DNA from: Saprospiraceae bacterium
GTDB taxonomy: Bacteria > Bacteroidota > Bacteroidia > Chitinophagales > Saprospiraceae
Length of the DNA: 64,000 bases
Direction of reading: 5' to 3'
Assembly (NCBI GenBank): GCA_026129545.1
Contig: JAHCHX010000001.1
Location: 1,611,501-1,675,500, forward strand
Both the position numbers and the translations under genes were made by a program. Every line of letters begins with the position of its first letter. Within the stretch, counting starts at the first letter, position 1. A model generated the notes under the pieces. That model did no database searches. It was not told the DNA's origin and saw only the letters and a program-made list of their open reading frames with translations. Positions 8,342 through 17,234 of this stretch are shown in pieces.

Positions 8342-8383
8342 CCCTCGAACGTCAGTCGAACATAGCAGAATATCCGTCGTCAA

Positions 8384-8758
8384 TTACTCTTCTTCCTGCA
8401 ACTCACGCTCCAACTCTTCCATCTTCACATAGTCAATTGCCTCGCTCAGTGTAGGCACAAGGGTGAGGATGGTATCGAGCCGCGAAATTTCAATCAGTTT
8501 GACCACCATCGGGTGCAATTGGCCAGCGATGACGAAAGAACTTCCATCCTTCCAAAGGCGATGGCCTGTCAAAATGGCGCTCAGGCCACTACTGTCCACA
8601 AATTTGACATTGGAAAGGTCGAGTATCAGGTTGCGCACACCCTCTTGGCTAAAGAAGATAAGGTCACTTTTCAAATTCGGCGCAATCGTGGAATTCAGGT
8701 TTTCCTCATCGAGCGTGAGCACGGCATATTGGTCCTGTTTGTCAATCCGATATTTCAT
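8384..8758 (-). CDS. STAS-domain protein (anti-sigma factor antagonist type)
   Basis: 124 aa from the ATG at 8758 (MKYRIDKQDQ). Single STAS domain with the SpoIIAA-like signature FVDSSGLSAIL, where S57 is the position phosphorylated by an anti-sigma kinase in that family. It ends in an acidic tail (MEELERELQEEE). Proteins of this type switch a partner by reversible serine phosphorylation. No RsbW-like kinase or PP2C phosphatase gene lies nearby, so the partner must be elsewhere. Ends in the hairpin at 8311-8341. Confidence 0.85.
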   Translation of the reverse strand: MKYRIDKQDQYAVLTLDEENLNSTIAPNLKSDLIFFSQEGVRNLILDLSNVKFVDSSGLSAILTGHRLWKDGSSFVIAGQLHPMVVKLIEISRLDTILTLVPTLSEAIDYVKMEELERELQEEE

Positions 8759-9164
8759 AAGAACCTGATTTTCAGAAAAATCAATTTGATTAAGTTTGTG
8801 AAACGAATCTTTAGGAAGGACAAAAGTAACCAATACCCAATTGATTGCAAGAAAATTTTCGGGGATTCCCCGCACCTGCCATAGCGTCAGCCCTTATTCA
8901 CAATGGCATTGTTTTTTCAGCGTTTCGAAAAACTAAAAAAAAAGGAATCGCGTGCCATGCAAATGGAGAAATCGCGCCCCAAAACCGAACACAGAAAAAA
9001 TTGTTATAAACCCATTAAAAAGAGTCCTGCGATTATCCTAAACTTGTCCCGGCAAAAGAAAGGCGCTTGAAAAAGTCAAGCGAGCAAAGACTTCAAGTTT
9101 CGCGGCAAAGAACGCCACTTTTTCGGAAACAACTGCGACAGCATCAACGACACTAATTCTCGTA
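8759..9164. other. Intergenic region between divergent STAS and clpC genes
   Basis: About 400 bp, A-rich, holding the start regions of two divergent genes. A TAAACTTG sequence near 9038-9045 resembles the -7 box but has no suitable -33 element. No ORF, RNA gene or heat-shock operator (CIRCE) was recognised. Confidence 0.4.
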
Positions 9165-11750
9165 ATGAATAAGAAATTTTCCCCTGTTGTCAAACAAATC
9201 ATCAACCAAAGCGGCCAAGAAGCCAGACGTTTGGGACATGATTACATCGGCGCAGAACATTTGCTGCTCGGCATCATCGCCGAACGCGATTGCCTGCCAG
9301 TAAGGGTACTCGACGCACTTTTGGTGGACGTGCCCGAACTAAAAAAGCGCTTGGAGCGGTCCATCCCGCGCTACAGCGCCTACCCACCGGCCGAAAATCT
9401 TTATGTAGGCGAATACCAAGTGACCACTCAGGTGCAGCGCGTCTTGAAGGTGACTTTTCTCGAAGCCAAAATGATGAAGAACGAGGAAATCTACCCAGAG
9501 CATCTTTTGCTCTCGCTCCTGAAACATCAGGACACTTTTGCTACCAAACTTTTAAACGAATACGACGTGGACTACGATACCTTCAAAAAAGAACTGGAGT
9601 ATGTGCGCTCCGAACAAGACCTCGCGTCGCCCAATATTTTTGCCCAAGCCCCCAGCGAAGGCGATTTTGATGACGACGACGAGCGCCGTGGCTACCAATC
9701 CACCCCCAAGCGCGAACAAAAAAGCCGCACACCGGTGCTCGACAATTTTGGGCGCGACATCACTAAGTTGGCTGAAGAGGGCAAACTCGACCCCATCATA
9801 GGTCGCGAGCGCGAAATCGAGCGCGTCAGCCAAATTCTCAGCCGCCGCAAGAAAAACAACCCAATCCTCATCGGCGAGCCGGGCGTCGGCAAAACCGCCA
9901 TCGTGGAGGGCCTCGCCCTTCGCATCAATCAGAAAAAAGTCAGCCGAACCTTGTTCAACAAGCGCATCGTGATGCTCGACTTGGCGGCTTTGGTGGCTGG
10001 CACCAAATACAGAGGCCAATTTGAGGAGCGCATCAAAGCGATTATGAACGAACTGGAGAAAAGCCGCGACGTGATTTTGTTCATTGACGAAATTCACACC
10101 ATGGTAGGCGCTGGCGGTGCCACAGGTTCGCTTGATGCCTCCAACATATTCAAGCCCGCCCTCGCCCGTGGAGAACTGCAGTGCATCGGCGCTTCCACAC
10201 TCGACGAATACCGCCAATACATTGAAAAGGACGGGGCACTCGACCGCCGCTTCCAACGGGTGATGGTGGACCCGCCCAGCCAAGAAGACACTATCCACAT
10301 TCTCAGAAACATCCAGCCAAAATACGAGGACTTCCACAACGTCACTTATTCGGAGGAAGCCATCAAAGCCTGCGTCCGGCTAAGCGACCGATACATCACC
10401 GACCGCTTCTTGCCAGACAAGGCCATAGATGTGCTGGACGAGGTCGGGGCACGCGTTCACTTGAAGAACATCGTCGTCCCGAAACACATCGAGGATTTGG
10501 AAAAACGCATCGAGGAACTCAAAGAGCAGAAAAACTTGGCGGTCAAGAATCAGCAGTACGAAGATGCCGCCAACCTGCGCGACCAGGAGAGCAAACTTGT
10601 TCGCCAGCTCGAGTTTTCCAAAATGGAATGGGAAGACGAGACAAAGACACGGCGCTATCCGGTGGAAGAGGATGATATTGCCGAAGTTGTGGCGATGATG
10701 ACGGGCATTCCCGTGCGCAAAGTGGGGCAAAGCGAAAGCAAAAAACTTGTGAACATGGCCGACGACCTGAAAAAAATGGTCATTGGTCAAGACGACGCGG
10801 TTTTAAAAATTTCCAAGGCCATCCAACGCAATCGCGTCGGCCTTAAAGACCCAAAAAAGCCAGTCGGCTCATTTATCTTCTTAGGGCCTACCGGGGTGGG
10901 CAAGACCGAACTGGCTCGTGCGCTTGCTCGCTACCTGTTTGATAGCGACGATTCGTTGGTTCGCATTGACATGTCGGAGTACATGGAAAAGTTCACCGTC
11001 AGCCGTTTGATTGGCGCGCCTCCGGGCTATGTGGGCTACGAAGAGGGCGGGCAATTGACCGAGAAAGTACGTCGCAAACCATATTCTGTCGTGTTGCTCG
11101 ATGAAATCGAGAAAGCACACCCGGACGTTTACAACATCTTGCTTCAAGTGCTCGACGATGGTCAGTTGACCGACGGATTGGGCCGCAAAGTGGATTTCAA
11201 AAATACCATCATCATCATGACCTCAAACATCGGGGTGCGGCAATTGAAGGATTTTGGCCAAGGGGTCGGATTTGCCACCAAGGCACGCATGGAAGCTGCC
11301 GAGGATAACAGCAAGACGATTATCCAGAACGCATTGAAAAAGACTTTTTCGCCCGAGTTCCTCAATCGCATTGATGATGTGATGGTGTTCAACTCCCTCG
11401 GCCGCGATGAAATCTTTAAAATCATTGACAACGCACTCGAAGGATTGATGAAGCGCCTGAACAACATGAAGTTCACCCTCACTCTGACGGAGGAGGCCAA
11501 AGACTTTGTGGCTGAAAAAGGTTACGACCCACAGTTCGGTGCCCGCCCCTTGCATCGCGCCATTCAAAAGTACATCGAAGACCCCCTTGCAGAGTTTATC
11601 CTAAACGAAAACCCGGGCGAAGGCTCCATGCTGACAGCCTCACTGAACGAAGCGAAAGATGGTTTGGTGATTGCTTTTGCCGCAGCTGAAACGCCAAGCG
11701 GCCCTGACACGCCCAAAAAGAAGGAGCGAGGCAAAACAGTGGAAGGGTAG
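9165..11750 (+). CDS. clpC: ATP-dependent Clp protease ATP-binding subunit ClpC
   Basis: AAA+ unfoldase of 861 aa that threads substrates into ClpP in the cytoplasm. Domain order: N-terminal Clp-N repeats (about 1-150), AAA-1 with Walker A GEPGVGKT (237-244) and DEIH Walker B, a middle UvrB/UvrC-type coiled coil (about residues 440-480, [14 protein letters not shown]), AAA-2 with Walker A GPTGVGKT (574-581), and a C-terminal D2-small domain. The middle segment identifies ClpC rather than ClpA or the longer ClpB. A variable C-terminal tail rich in Pro and Lys follows. Stands alone and is followed by a strong terminator. clpP is not in the window. Confidence 0.96.
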   Translation: MNKKFSPVVKQIINQSGQEARRLGHDYIGAEHLLLGIIAERDCLPVRVLDALLVDVPELKKRLERSIPRYSAYPPAENLYVGEYQVTTQVQRVLKVTFLEAKMMKNEEIYPEHLLLSLLKHQDTFATKLLNEYDVDYDTFKKELEYVRSEQDLASPNIFAQAPSEGDFDDDDERRGYQSTPKREQKSRTPVLDNFGRDITKLAEEGKLDPIIGREREIERVSQILSRRKKNNPILIGEPGVGKTAIVEGLALRINQKKVSRTLFNKRIVMLDLAALVAGTKYRGQFEERIKAIMNELEKSRDVILFIDEIHTMVGAGGATGSLDASNIFKPALARGELQCIGASTLDEYRQYIEKDGALDRRFQRVMVDPPSQEDTIHILRNIQPKYEDFHNVTYSEEAIKACVRLSDRYITDRFLPDKAIDVLDEVGARVHLKNIVVPKHIEDLEKRIEELKEQKNLAVKNQQYEDAANLRDQESKLVRQLEFSKMEWEDETKTRRYPVEEDDIAEVVAMMTGIPVRKVGQSESKKLVNMADDLKKMVIGQDDAVLKISKAIQRNRVGLKDPKKPVGSFIFLGPTGVGKTELARALARYLFDSDDSLVRIDMSEYMEKFTVSRLIGAPPGYVGYEEGGQLTEKVRRKPYSVVLLDEIEKAHPDVYNILLQVLDDGQLTDGLGRKVDFKNTIIIMTSNIGVRQLKDFGQGVGFATKARMEAAEDNSKTIIQNALKKTFSPEFLNRIDDVMVFNSLGRDEIFKIIDNALEGLMKRLNNMKFTLTLTEEAKDFVAEKGYDPQFGARPLHRAIQKYIEDPLAEFILNENPGEGSMLTASLNEAKDGLVIAFAAAETPSGPDTPKKKERGKTVEG

Positions 11751-11782
11751 AGGCCCAACAGATGTTGTTCGATAAAGTGTTC

Positions 11783-11825
11783 AACCCCGTTTTTGTAGCA
11801 AACAGCTGCGGAAACGGGGTTTTTC
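11783..11825. terminator. Terminator between convergent clpC and the rRNA methyltransferase gene
   Basis: AACCCCGTTT (11783-11792) pairs with AAACGGGGTT (11812-11821), followed by a T-run on the plus strand. It could also act on the opposite strand because the upstream arm starts with AA. Confidence 0.8.
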
Positions 11826-13200
11826 ATTGGGCATCCAAGCTCATTCGAATCCTGCGCTCAGGCGGCAGATAGTTGTTCATCCGACCGGGCAATACCTTCA
11901 CCCAACCGAGGTTCAGCCCTTCATATCGAGCAAGCGCCCAACCATGCAATGTATCAGACGGCAACTCAAACGTCTCTTTTTTCAAAAAACGCAGGGCCTG
12001 TTCTCGCTCCAAATCGAGCGCAGGCAAATTGGTGGCGATGCGCCGGCTCAACGCCAAAGCGTGAGAGGGCACAAAGTCTTTTCCCTTCAATTCGCCGACC
12101 ATAGTGCCGAACCACTTGGTTTTCAAAAACTTGTCCAGCACGAGGTATTCGTTTTCCAATCGAGCGGGCAAAGCCAGCATCTCGCCGGAAGGTGTTTGAA
12201 AGTACTTTGCCTCCGTGTCTGGATGTAGCCATCTGCTTATTTCAGGGACAAACCCTTTCGCCAAAGGATTGATGTTTTTGAAAGCCGCTGCCGTGCGATG
12301 TTTTTGCCCTATCCCATCTTTTTTCCTCAATATGGACATAAAAAAACCTTCACCTCTCAGCTTGTGTGGAAAAAAGCGATAACCGTGTGCGCTGGCAGTG
12401 ATGCCCCAATCGGCTGGGATTTCCAAAGTAAGCCTTTCGAGGGGGAACGTTTTCAAGAGCCAATCCACATTGCCTTCGTTTTCTGTGGCATTGAACGTGC
12501 AGGTGCTATAAGCCAACACCCCACCCGGCCTAAGGGTCGCCACTGCCGCCGCCAGAATGTGGCGCTGCCGCACCGAGCACATCTCAACATGGGCAGGCGA
12601 CCACTCGCGCACCGAATCGGGGTCCTTGCGAAACAAGCCCTCACCGCTACACGGCGCGTCGGCCACAACTACATCAAACCAATCTTCCAACGCCGCATAT
12701 TCTCCCGCGTCGGCATGGGTGACGGCGATATTCCAAGCGCCCCATTTTTCCAGATTTTCTCGCAGGGCAGCCACGCGGGGGCGAATGGCTTCGTTGGCGA
12801 CCAACAAACTCTCAGGCGAAATCAAATCGGCCAGAAGGGTGCTTTTCCCACCGGGGGCTGCGCATAAATCCAAGAGCCTCAAAGGCTCGGAAAAATCCAC
12901 GGTTTGCCGCAGCGCCTCATGCAGAAACATGGACGATGCTTCCTGCACATAATATGCCCCCGCGTGGAAGGACGGGTCGAGCGTGAAAACAGGGCGTTCG
13001 GGCAAATAAAGCCCCCACGGATGCCAAGGCACCTTAGCGGTTCCCCTACCCCACCCATCTCCAATATCGCTTTTCGGTTGCTTGGAGGGGTTCAGTCGAA
13101 TGCTTACGGGAGCCTGTTGCCTCATGGTCTCTACAAACCTGTCGAACCCCTCTTTGTCAAGGAGTTCTCGCATCGTTTGTAGGAATGGAGCGGGTAACAT
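11824..13200 (-). CDS. RsmF/NOL1-NOP2-Sun family RNA cytosine-C5 methyltransferase
   Basis: S-adenosylmethionine-dependent methyltransferase acting on rRNA or tRNA cytosines, 458 aa. The SAM-binding motif is DLCAAPGGKS (111-120); the two catalytic cysteines are C184 in DAPCSGEG and C234 in STCTF. The C-terminal part contains the RNA-binding PUA-like region (RsmF_methylt-type, HALALSRRI), as in YebU/RsmF, which makes m5C1407 in 16S rRNA. The exact target is inferred from family resemblance. Runs convergent to clpC. Confidence 0.9.
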   Translation of the reverse strand: MLPAPFLQTMRELLDKEGFDRFVETMRQQAPVSIRLNPSKQPKSDIGDGWGRGTAKVPWHPWGLYLPERPVFTLDPSFHAGAYYVQEASSMFLHEALRQTVDFSEPLRLLDLCAAPGGKSTLLADLISPESLLVANEAIRPRVAALRENLEKWGAWNIAVTHADAGEYAALEDWFDVVVADAPCSGEGLFRKDPDSVREWSPAHVEMCSVRQRHILAAAVATLRPGGVLAYSTCTFNATENEGNVDWLLKTFPLERLTLEIPADWGITASAHGYRFFPHKLRGEGFFMSILRKKDGIGQKHRTAAAFKNINPLAKGFVPEISRWLHPDTEAKYFQTPSGEMLALPARLENEYLVLDKFLKTKWFGTMVGELKGKDFVPSHALALSRRIATNLPALDLEREQALRFLKKETFELPSDTLHGWALARYEGLNLGWVKVLPGRMNNYLPPERRIRMSLDAQ

Positions 13201-13359
13201 GGTGTGTGGAAATCAAAGAATCCAATTCAGAAGTCGCAAGACGGACAAAAATCGGACGAATCCATTGAAAGCAAAAAATCGTATCTATTTTTACAGCTGC
13301 AAGAGCCTTGTTTAAGCACCGAAAACATTTTGCCAACACCTATCCCGCGCAACGCCTCC

Positions 13360-13863
13360 ATGCAAGTCAACAGCGCCATCTTGGCCGTCGTCCAACAAAT
13401 CAACCATGTCCTTGAACAGTTGGAGCCTCACGAATATCGTCGCCAACTGCCTGAATTTGAGGGCCATACATTAGGACAGCACTTCCGCCACATACTTGAA
13501 TTTTTTCAATGCCTCGAAAAAGGCGTTTCAGTGGGCATGGTGGATTACGCCGCCCGCGAGCGAAATTTGCTCTACGAGGACAATCCGGGCATCGCAGCGG
13601 CGGCCTTTGAAGCCTTTGCCGACGTTTTGCTCGAATTGGACACCGCCAAACCCATCGGCGTCCGCGCAGAATTTGGCGGGCAGGAGCGCCCTTCCTATTC
13701 GAGCACTGTGGGTCGAGAACTGATGTTTGTTTATGACCATGCCATTCACCATTTGGCTATTATCAAGATTGGGTTGCTGTGTCATTTACCTCATGTGCAG
13801 ACCGCTCGGGACATGGGTGTTTCGCCCTCCACCATCAAAGCCCGGGCGATGAGGAGACATTAA
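13360..13863 (+). CDS. DinB-family protein
   Basis: 167 aa from the ATG at 13360 (MQVNSAILAVV), chosen because the preceding in-frame 52 residues are low-complexity and polar. DinB/YfiT four-helix fold with the metal-binding histidine pattern: HFRH near residue 40 (LGQHFRHILEF) and DHAIHH near 130. Members are metal-dependent hydrolases or thiol transferases, but most are uncharacterised. The 3' end overlaps the convergent phosphopantetheinyl transferase by 29 bp. Confidence 0.8.
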   Translation: MQVNSAILAVVQQINHVLEQLEPHEYRRQLPEFEGHTLGQHFRHILEFFQCLEKGVSVGMVDYAARERNLLYEDNPGIAAAAFEAFADVLLELDTAKPIGVRAEFGGQERPSYSSTVGRELMFVYDHAIHHLAIIKIGLLCHLPHVQTARDMGVSPSTIKARAMRRH

Positions 13864-14587
13864 GGGGCAGACATACCGTCCAGACCAACTCACCCTCGTT
13901 TGGCAGGGCTATTTTTTCAAACTGAAGGTGGTATGCCTGCCGAACCCTCTCTTTTTCAACCCACCCTATCGAGCGTCCGCGTTGCTCTTTCCAGTCAAAC
14001 GGCTCTACACGCAAATGAGCGCGAAAGTCGAGCGCTTTCAAGCCATACGCTTTGTAAAGGCTTTCCTTGGCCGTCCAGAAAACGTGCAGTAGGTCAAACT
14101 GAGCGGCTGCTGAGTGTTGCCGGACAAATTTTTCTTCCTCCTCGCTCAAAAACTTCGAGGCCAATCGCGGCATTTTGCTCACCAGTACTTGGATATCGCA
14201 GCCACAAGTGATGCGTTGTTGGTTGTTGCCCGCCCGGATGAACATCCGTTCGGACGGGGTTGTTTGCTGCTCGCCCAATATCAATGCGCCTACGATGCCG
14301 TGCGAGTGGCTAAGGGAGCAGGCAAGTTGCTGATTTTCAGGAAAAAAAGGTTTTGAAAATGCGTCTTTGGCAAGCGGAAGGCGCTGGGGGGAACCAGTGA
14401 GTTTGTGGAGGAGCCATCGTCCGGCGAGCCATTCGTGGCGACGCAAGTCGTGTTTGAGACGGGTTATTTCGGCCTCCTCTTCTGGCGACAACGGCAATTC
14501 CTCCCGAAAAAAAACCTCTTCCTCGGCTGCTTGCCAAATGCCGAACGTGGTGTCGGGAGCGGGATGCCGGGTGAGGAGCAGGGGCAT
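13835..14587 (-). CDS. 4'-phosphopantetheinyl transferase (Sfp/HetI superfamily)
   Basis: Transfers phosphopantetheine from coenzyme A to a carrier protein. 250 aa with the Sfp-type motifs: SLSHSHG (91-97), CGCDIQ with the Mg-binding D131, and WTAKESLYKAYG (171-182) with K174, E175 and K179. Between the first two motifs lies an extra polar segment (about 105-127) not seen in most family members. No polyketide or non-ribosomal synthetase is nearby, so the target may be the fatty-acid carrier protein or a distant cluster. A small conserved gene lies 27 bp upstream on the same strand. Confidence 0.88.
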   Translation of the reverse strand: MPLLLTRHPAPDTTFGIWQAAEEEVFFREELPLSPEEEAEITRLKHDLRRHEWLAGRWLLHKLTGSPQRLPLAKDAFSKPFFPENQQLACSLSHSHGIVGALILGEQQTTPSERMFIRAGNNQQRITCGCDIQVLVSKMPRLASKFLSEEEEKFVRQHSAAAQFDLLHVFWTAKESLYKAYGLKALDFRAHLRVEPFDWKEQRGRSIGWVEKERVRQAYHLQFEKIALPNEGELVWTVCLPLNVSSSPGL

Positions 14588-14614
14588 ATTGAGACGCGAA
14601 TGAGAAAGGGTGGG

Positions 14615-14842
14615 TTAAGCCTTGATTTTAAGATTGGCCTCAATCCCGTAGTCAGACAACACGGCATCCAAATCGTTCAGGAAATCGGCTCGTAACACCT
14701 CATACTGCTCCACGATGAGCGCATCGTCAGCATCCGCCTTGCTGTGTTCCGCAATCATAATGTTGAGGCGTTCGATTTGCTGTAGAATTTCGACGACTTG
14801 GGTATGCTTGAGGTCAGGGTCGGATGTATTCATATTTTTCAT
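14615..14842 (-). CDS. Small hypothetical protein
   Basis: 75 aa from the ATG at 14842; predicted entirely helical, with heptad-like hydrophobic spacing (VVEILQQIERLNIMIAEH) and many acidic residues (DADDALIVEQYEVLRADFLNDLDAVL). No domain recognised. A CATCTTTG sequence just upstream resembles the -7 box with one mismatch. It is 27 bp upstream of the phosphopantetheinyl transferase and probably in the same transcript. Confidence 0.55.
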   Translation of the reverse strand: MKNMNTSDPDLKHTQVVEILQQIERLNIMIAEHSKADADDALIVEQYEVLRADFLNDLDAVLSDYGIEANLKIKA

Positions 14843-14894
14843 GGCGCAAAGATGGAAAGGGAAGGGAGATTCGGCGGTTTTTCTCAAAAATTAT

Positions 14895-15905
14895 TCATAA
14901 CTCCAATACCACCTTGCCCCTTGTTTTTCCACTTTGAAACAACTTGATAGCCTCGTGCATCTGTTCAAAAGGCAAAACATGGCCAACGTGCGGCGGTGCC
15001 AGTCTCAACTCTTTGATTTCTCCCAAAAGTTGGTGCATCAGCTCCGCCCGTTCGTAGAGCCAAATCAAGTTGAAACCCATAACGCCCTTGTTCGTTTCCG
15101 GCAATTGCTGCGGGTCAATTTTGGGGCGCGTGAGAAAGTAGTAGAGCAGCCGAAAGAGGTTGGGACGATTGCCCACGCTGGTGTATCGCGACGAACCGAC
15201 CACGATGAGCCTTCCCATCGGGGCGAGCAATTTGAACGGGATGGAAAAATATCGCCCGCCTACCGTGTCAATTACGAGATTCAGCGGGCGGCTGCCGAGC
15301 GCGTCCTTCAGTTGTTTTTCAAAATCCGCGGCACGCACGATAACCATATCGCAGCCCTCTTTTTGGGCAAAATCCACTTTGGCTCCGCTCCCTACCGTGC
15401 CGACGACAAAACACTCGTGCGCCTTGGCGATTTTGAGCGCCTGCAAACCCACACCGCCTGCCACGCTGTGAATCAGCACGTTTTGCCCACGCTCCAATGC
15501 GCCGAGCGTTTTCAGGCCGTAATAAGCCGTCAGCGTCTGCACAAGATAGGCGGCGCCTGTTTTGAAATCCCAATCCACAGGCAGGGGGATGACGTAGCGA
15601 GCGTCAATATTGAGATGTGAGGTATAGCCGCCAAAGCGCGTCACGCCCATCACTCGGTCGCCGGGGCTTAGGTGGTGCACGCCGGGACCAACTGCTTCCA
15701 CGATGCCCGCGTATTCAAGGCCGGGCGTGAACTCGCCCTTAGGCGTGGCGCCATATAGCCCCCAAATCGCGTAAATGTCGGCAAAATTCAAACCAACGGC
15801 ACGGACAGCCACGCGTACCTCGCCGGGAGCAGGAGCTGGCAGGGTGAATTCGCGCAGTTTCATATTGGCCAGACTTCCGGCTCGGAGTATGTAGCGGTGC
15901 ATCAT
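14895..15905 (-). CDS. Zinc-independent NADPH:quinone oxidoreductase (VAT-1-like)
   Basis: Medium-chain dehydrogenase, 336 aa from the ATG at 15905 (MMHRYILRAGS); an in-frame ATG at 15932 is an alternative. The GroES-like domain has NFADIYAIWGLYG in the quinone-oxidoreductase pattern without catalytic zinc Cys, and the cofactor motif is SVAGGVGLQALKIAKA. The lobe between DTVGG and the C-terminus, including NLFRLLYYFLTRPKIDP, resembles vertebrate VAT-1 and bacterial relatives. It probably reduces quinones or enones with NADPH. Separate from the other oxidoreductase at 2468, with which it shares only the family fold. Confidence 0.88.
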   Translation of the reverse strand: MMHRYILRAGSLANMKLREFTLPAPAPGEVRVAVRAVGLNFADIYAIWGLYGATPKGEFTPGLEYAGIVEAVGPGVHHLSPGDRVMGVTRFGGYTSHLNIDARYVIPLPVDWDFKTGAAYLVQTLTAYYGLKTLGALERGQNVLIHSVAGGVGLQALKIAKAHECFVVGTVGSGAKVDFAQKEGCDMVIVRAADFEKQLKDALGSRPLNLVIDTVGGRYFSIPFKLLAPMGRLIVVGSSRYTSVGNRPNLFRLLYYFLTRPKIDPQQLPETNKGVMGFNLIWLYERAELMHQLLGEIKELRLAPPHVGHVLPFEQMHEAIKLFQSGKTRGKVVLEL

Positions 15906-15999
15906 GAGTTCGCATGGTTTGTGCAGCGCCAAATATCTCTTATTTTGCCAAAACGCACAGGTGCAAGTTGCATGAGCATCCTGCCTACCCTAAGGTGCG

Positions 16000-16956
16000 C
16001 TACATATTGGCGAGCAAATAAGAAATATAGGTAGCGTAGATAAGCAGAAACACGATTCCTTTCCACCGGAAAATCACGCGAGGCTTTTTCAGACAAAAAA
16101 CAAAAAGCAGGACGGTGGCAAAAACACAAGTGCCGAAGTCTGTGGCGGTGATGCCAGCGAGCGGCAAAGGGGCAATCGCTGCACTCACGCCCAAAATCAT
16201 GAACACATTGAAGATATTGGAGCCTACCACGTTGCCCACCACGAGGTCCGCGTTGCCCCTTCGGGCAGCCACGATAGAGGTAGCCAATTCGGGGACAGAG
16301 GTTCCGATGGAAACCAAAGTGAGGCCAATGACCGCCTCACTCACCCCCAACCAGCGCGCGATTTCGACCGCCGATTCCACAAACACATCCCCGCCTATAG
16401 CCAAAGCGACCACGCCACCCACCACCATCGCCACCGCCAACCACACTGCCACCTGAGGCGAATCGGAATTGTCCACCACGGGGTTTTCCAAAGCCATCTC
16501 GAACATATAGTACAGGTAAATGAACAAAAAACAGAGCAGGACCAAACCATCGCTGCGCGAAATAACGGAGGGTGCGTCGTTGTCAATCAGTATGTCGTTG
16601 GCCACCAAAAACGCGACGATAATGCCCATGAGGCTGAACGGGATTTCCTTCCAAACCGTGCTGGAATGAATGCGTAGCGGCGCTAAAATAGCCGAAAACC
16701 CCAAGATGAGGCAGATGTTGACCAAATTGCTACCCACCACGTTCCCAATGGCCACATCCGCTTGGCCGGATTTCGCCGCAACTACAGACACCACCAACTC
16801 GGGCGCAGAAGTGCCAAAGGCCACAATGGTGAGGCCAATAGCCAAGTCGGAAACCTTGAACCGCTTGGCCACAGAGGACGCACCGCTTACCAAGTACTTC
16901 GCGCCATAATTGACCAACACAATGCCCAACGCAAGCAAGAAAAAGTGATGCAACAT
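16000..16956 (-). CDS. Calcium/sodium antiporter (CaCA family, YrbG-like)
   Basis: Inner-membrane exchanger of 318 aa from the ATG at 16956 (MLHHFFLLALG). Two homologous halves of five helices each carry the inverted alpha-repeat motifs of the family: LTIVAFGTSAPELVVSVVA with GNVVGSNLVNI in the first half, LTLVSIGTSVPELATSIVA with GNVVGSNIFNV in the second. The acidic residues in the G-T-S-x-P-E motifs coordinate Ca2+. Direction and ion stoichiometry are not readable from sequence. A CATATTTG sequence upstream on the minus strand is close to the -7 consensus. Confidence 0.93.
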   Translation of the reverse strand: MLHHFFLLALGIVLVNYGAKYLVSGASSVAKRFKVSDLAIGLTIVAFGTSAPELVVSVVAAKSGQADVAIGNVVGSNLVNICLILGFSAILAPLRIHSSTVWKEIPFSLMGIIVAFLVANDILIDNDAPSVISRSDGLVLLCFLFIYLYYMFEMALENPVVDNSDSPQVAVWLAVAMVVGGVVALAIGGDVFVESAVEIARWLGVSEAVIGLTLVSIGTSVPELATSIVAARRGNADLVVGNVVGSNIFNVFMILGVSAAIAPLPLAGITATDFGTCVFATVLLFVFCLKKPRVIFRWKGIVFLLIYATYISYLLANM

Positions 16957-17234
16957 CTTGTGGACTGGAAAGATGAGATAAAATCGAGGGGCAAATATGG
17001 CGATAAAACCACGCAAACATGACTACGGGCTTCTGGTGGAAAGACGACAAATTTTATTTTCCAAAAAAAGGAATATCGCTATTCACCTATTTTTACCCGC
17101 CTTTTTTCAATCCTGACGACAATCCTTCCTTCTTATCATTTGACAATCAATGCCGAACCGACAGGGGTGTTCCGCATCCGTGCCTTCGTCTGGCTCAAAA
17201 ACCACTGCTTTTATCATCCAATTCCTCCGTGAAC

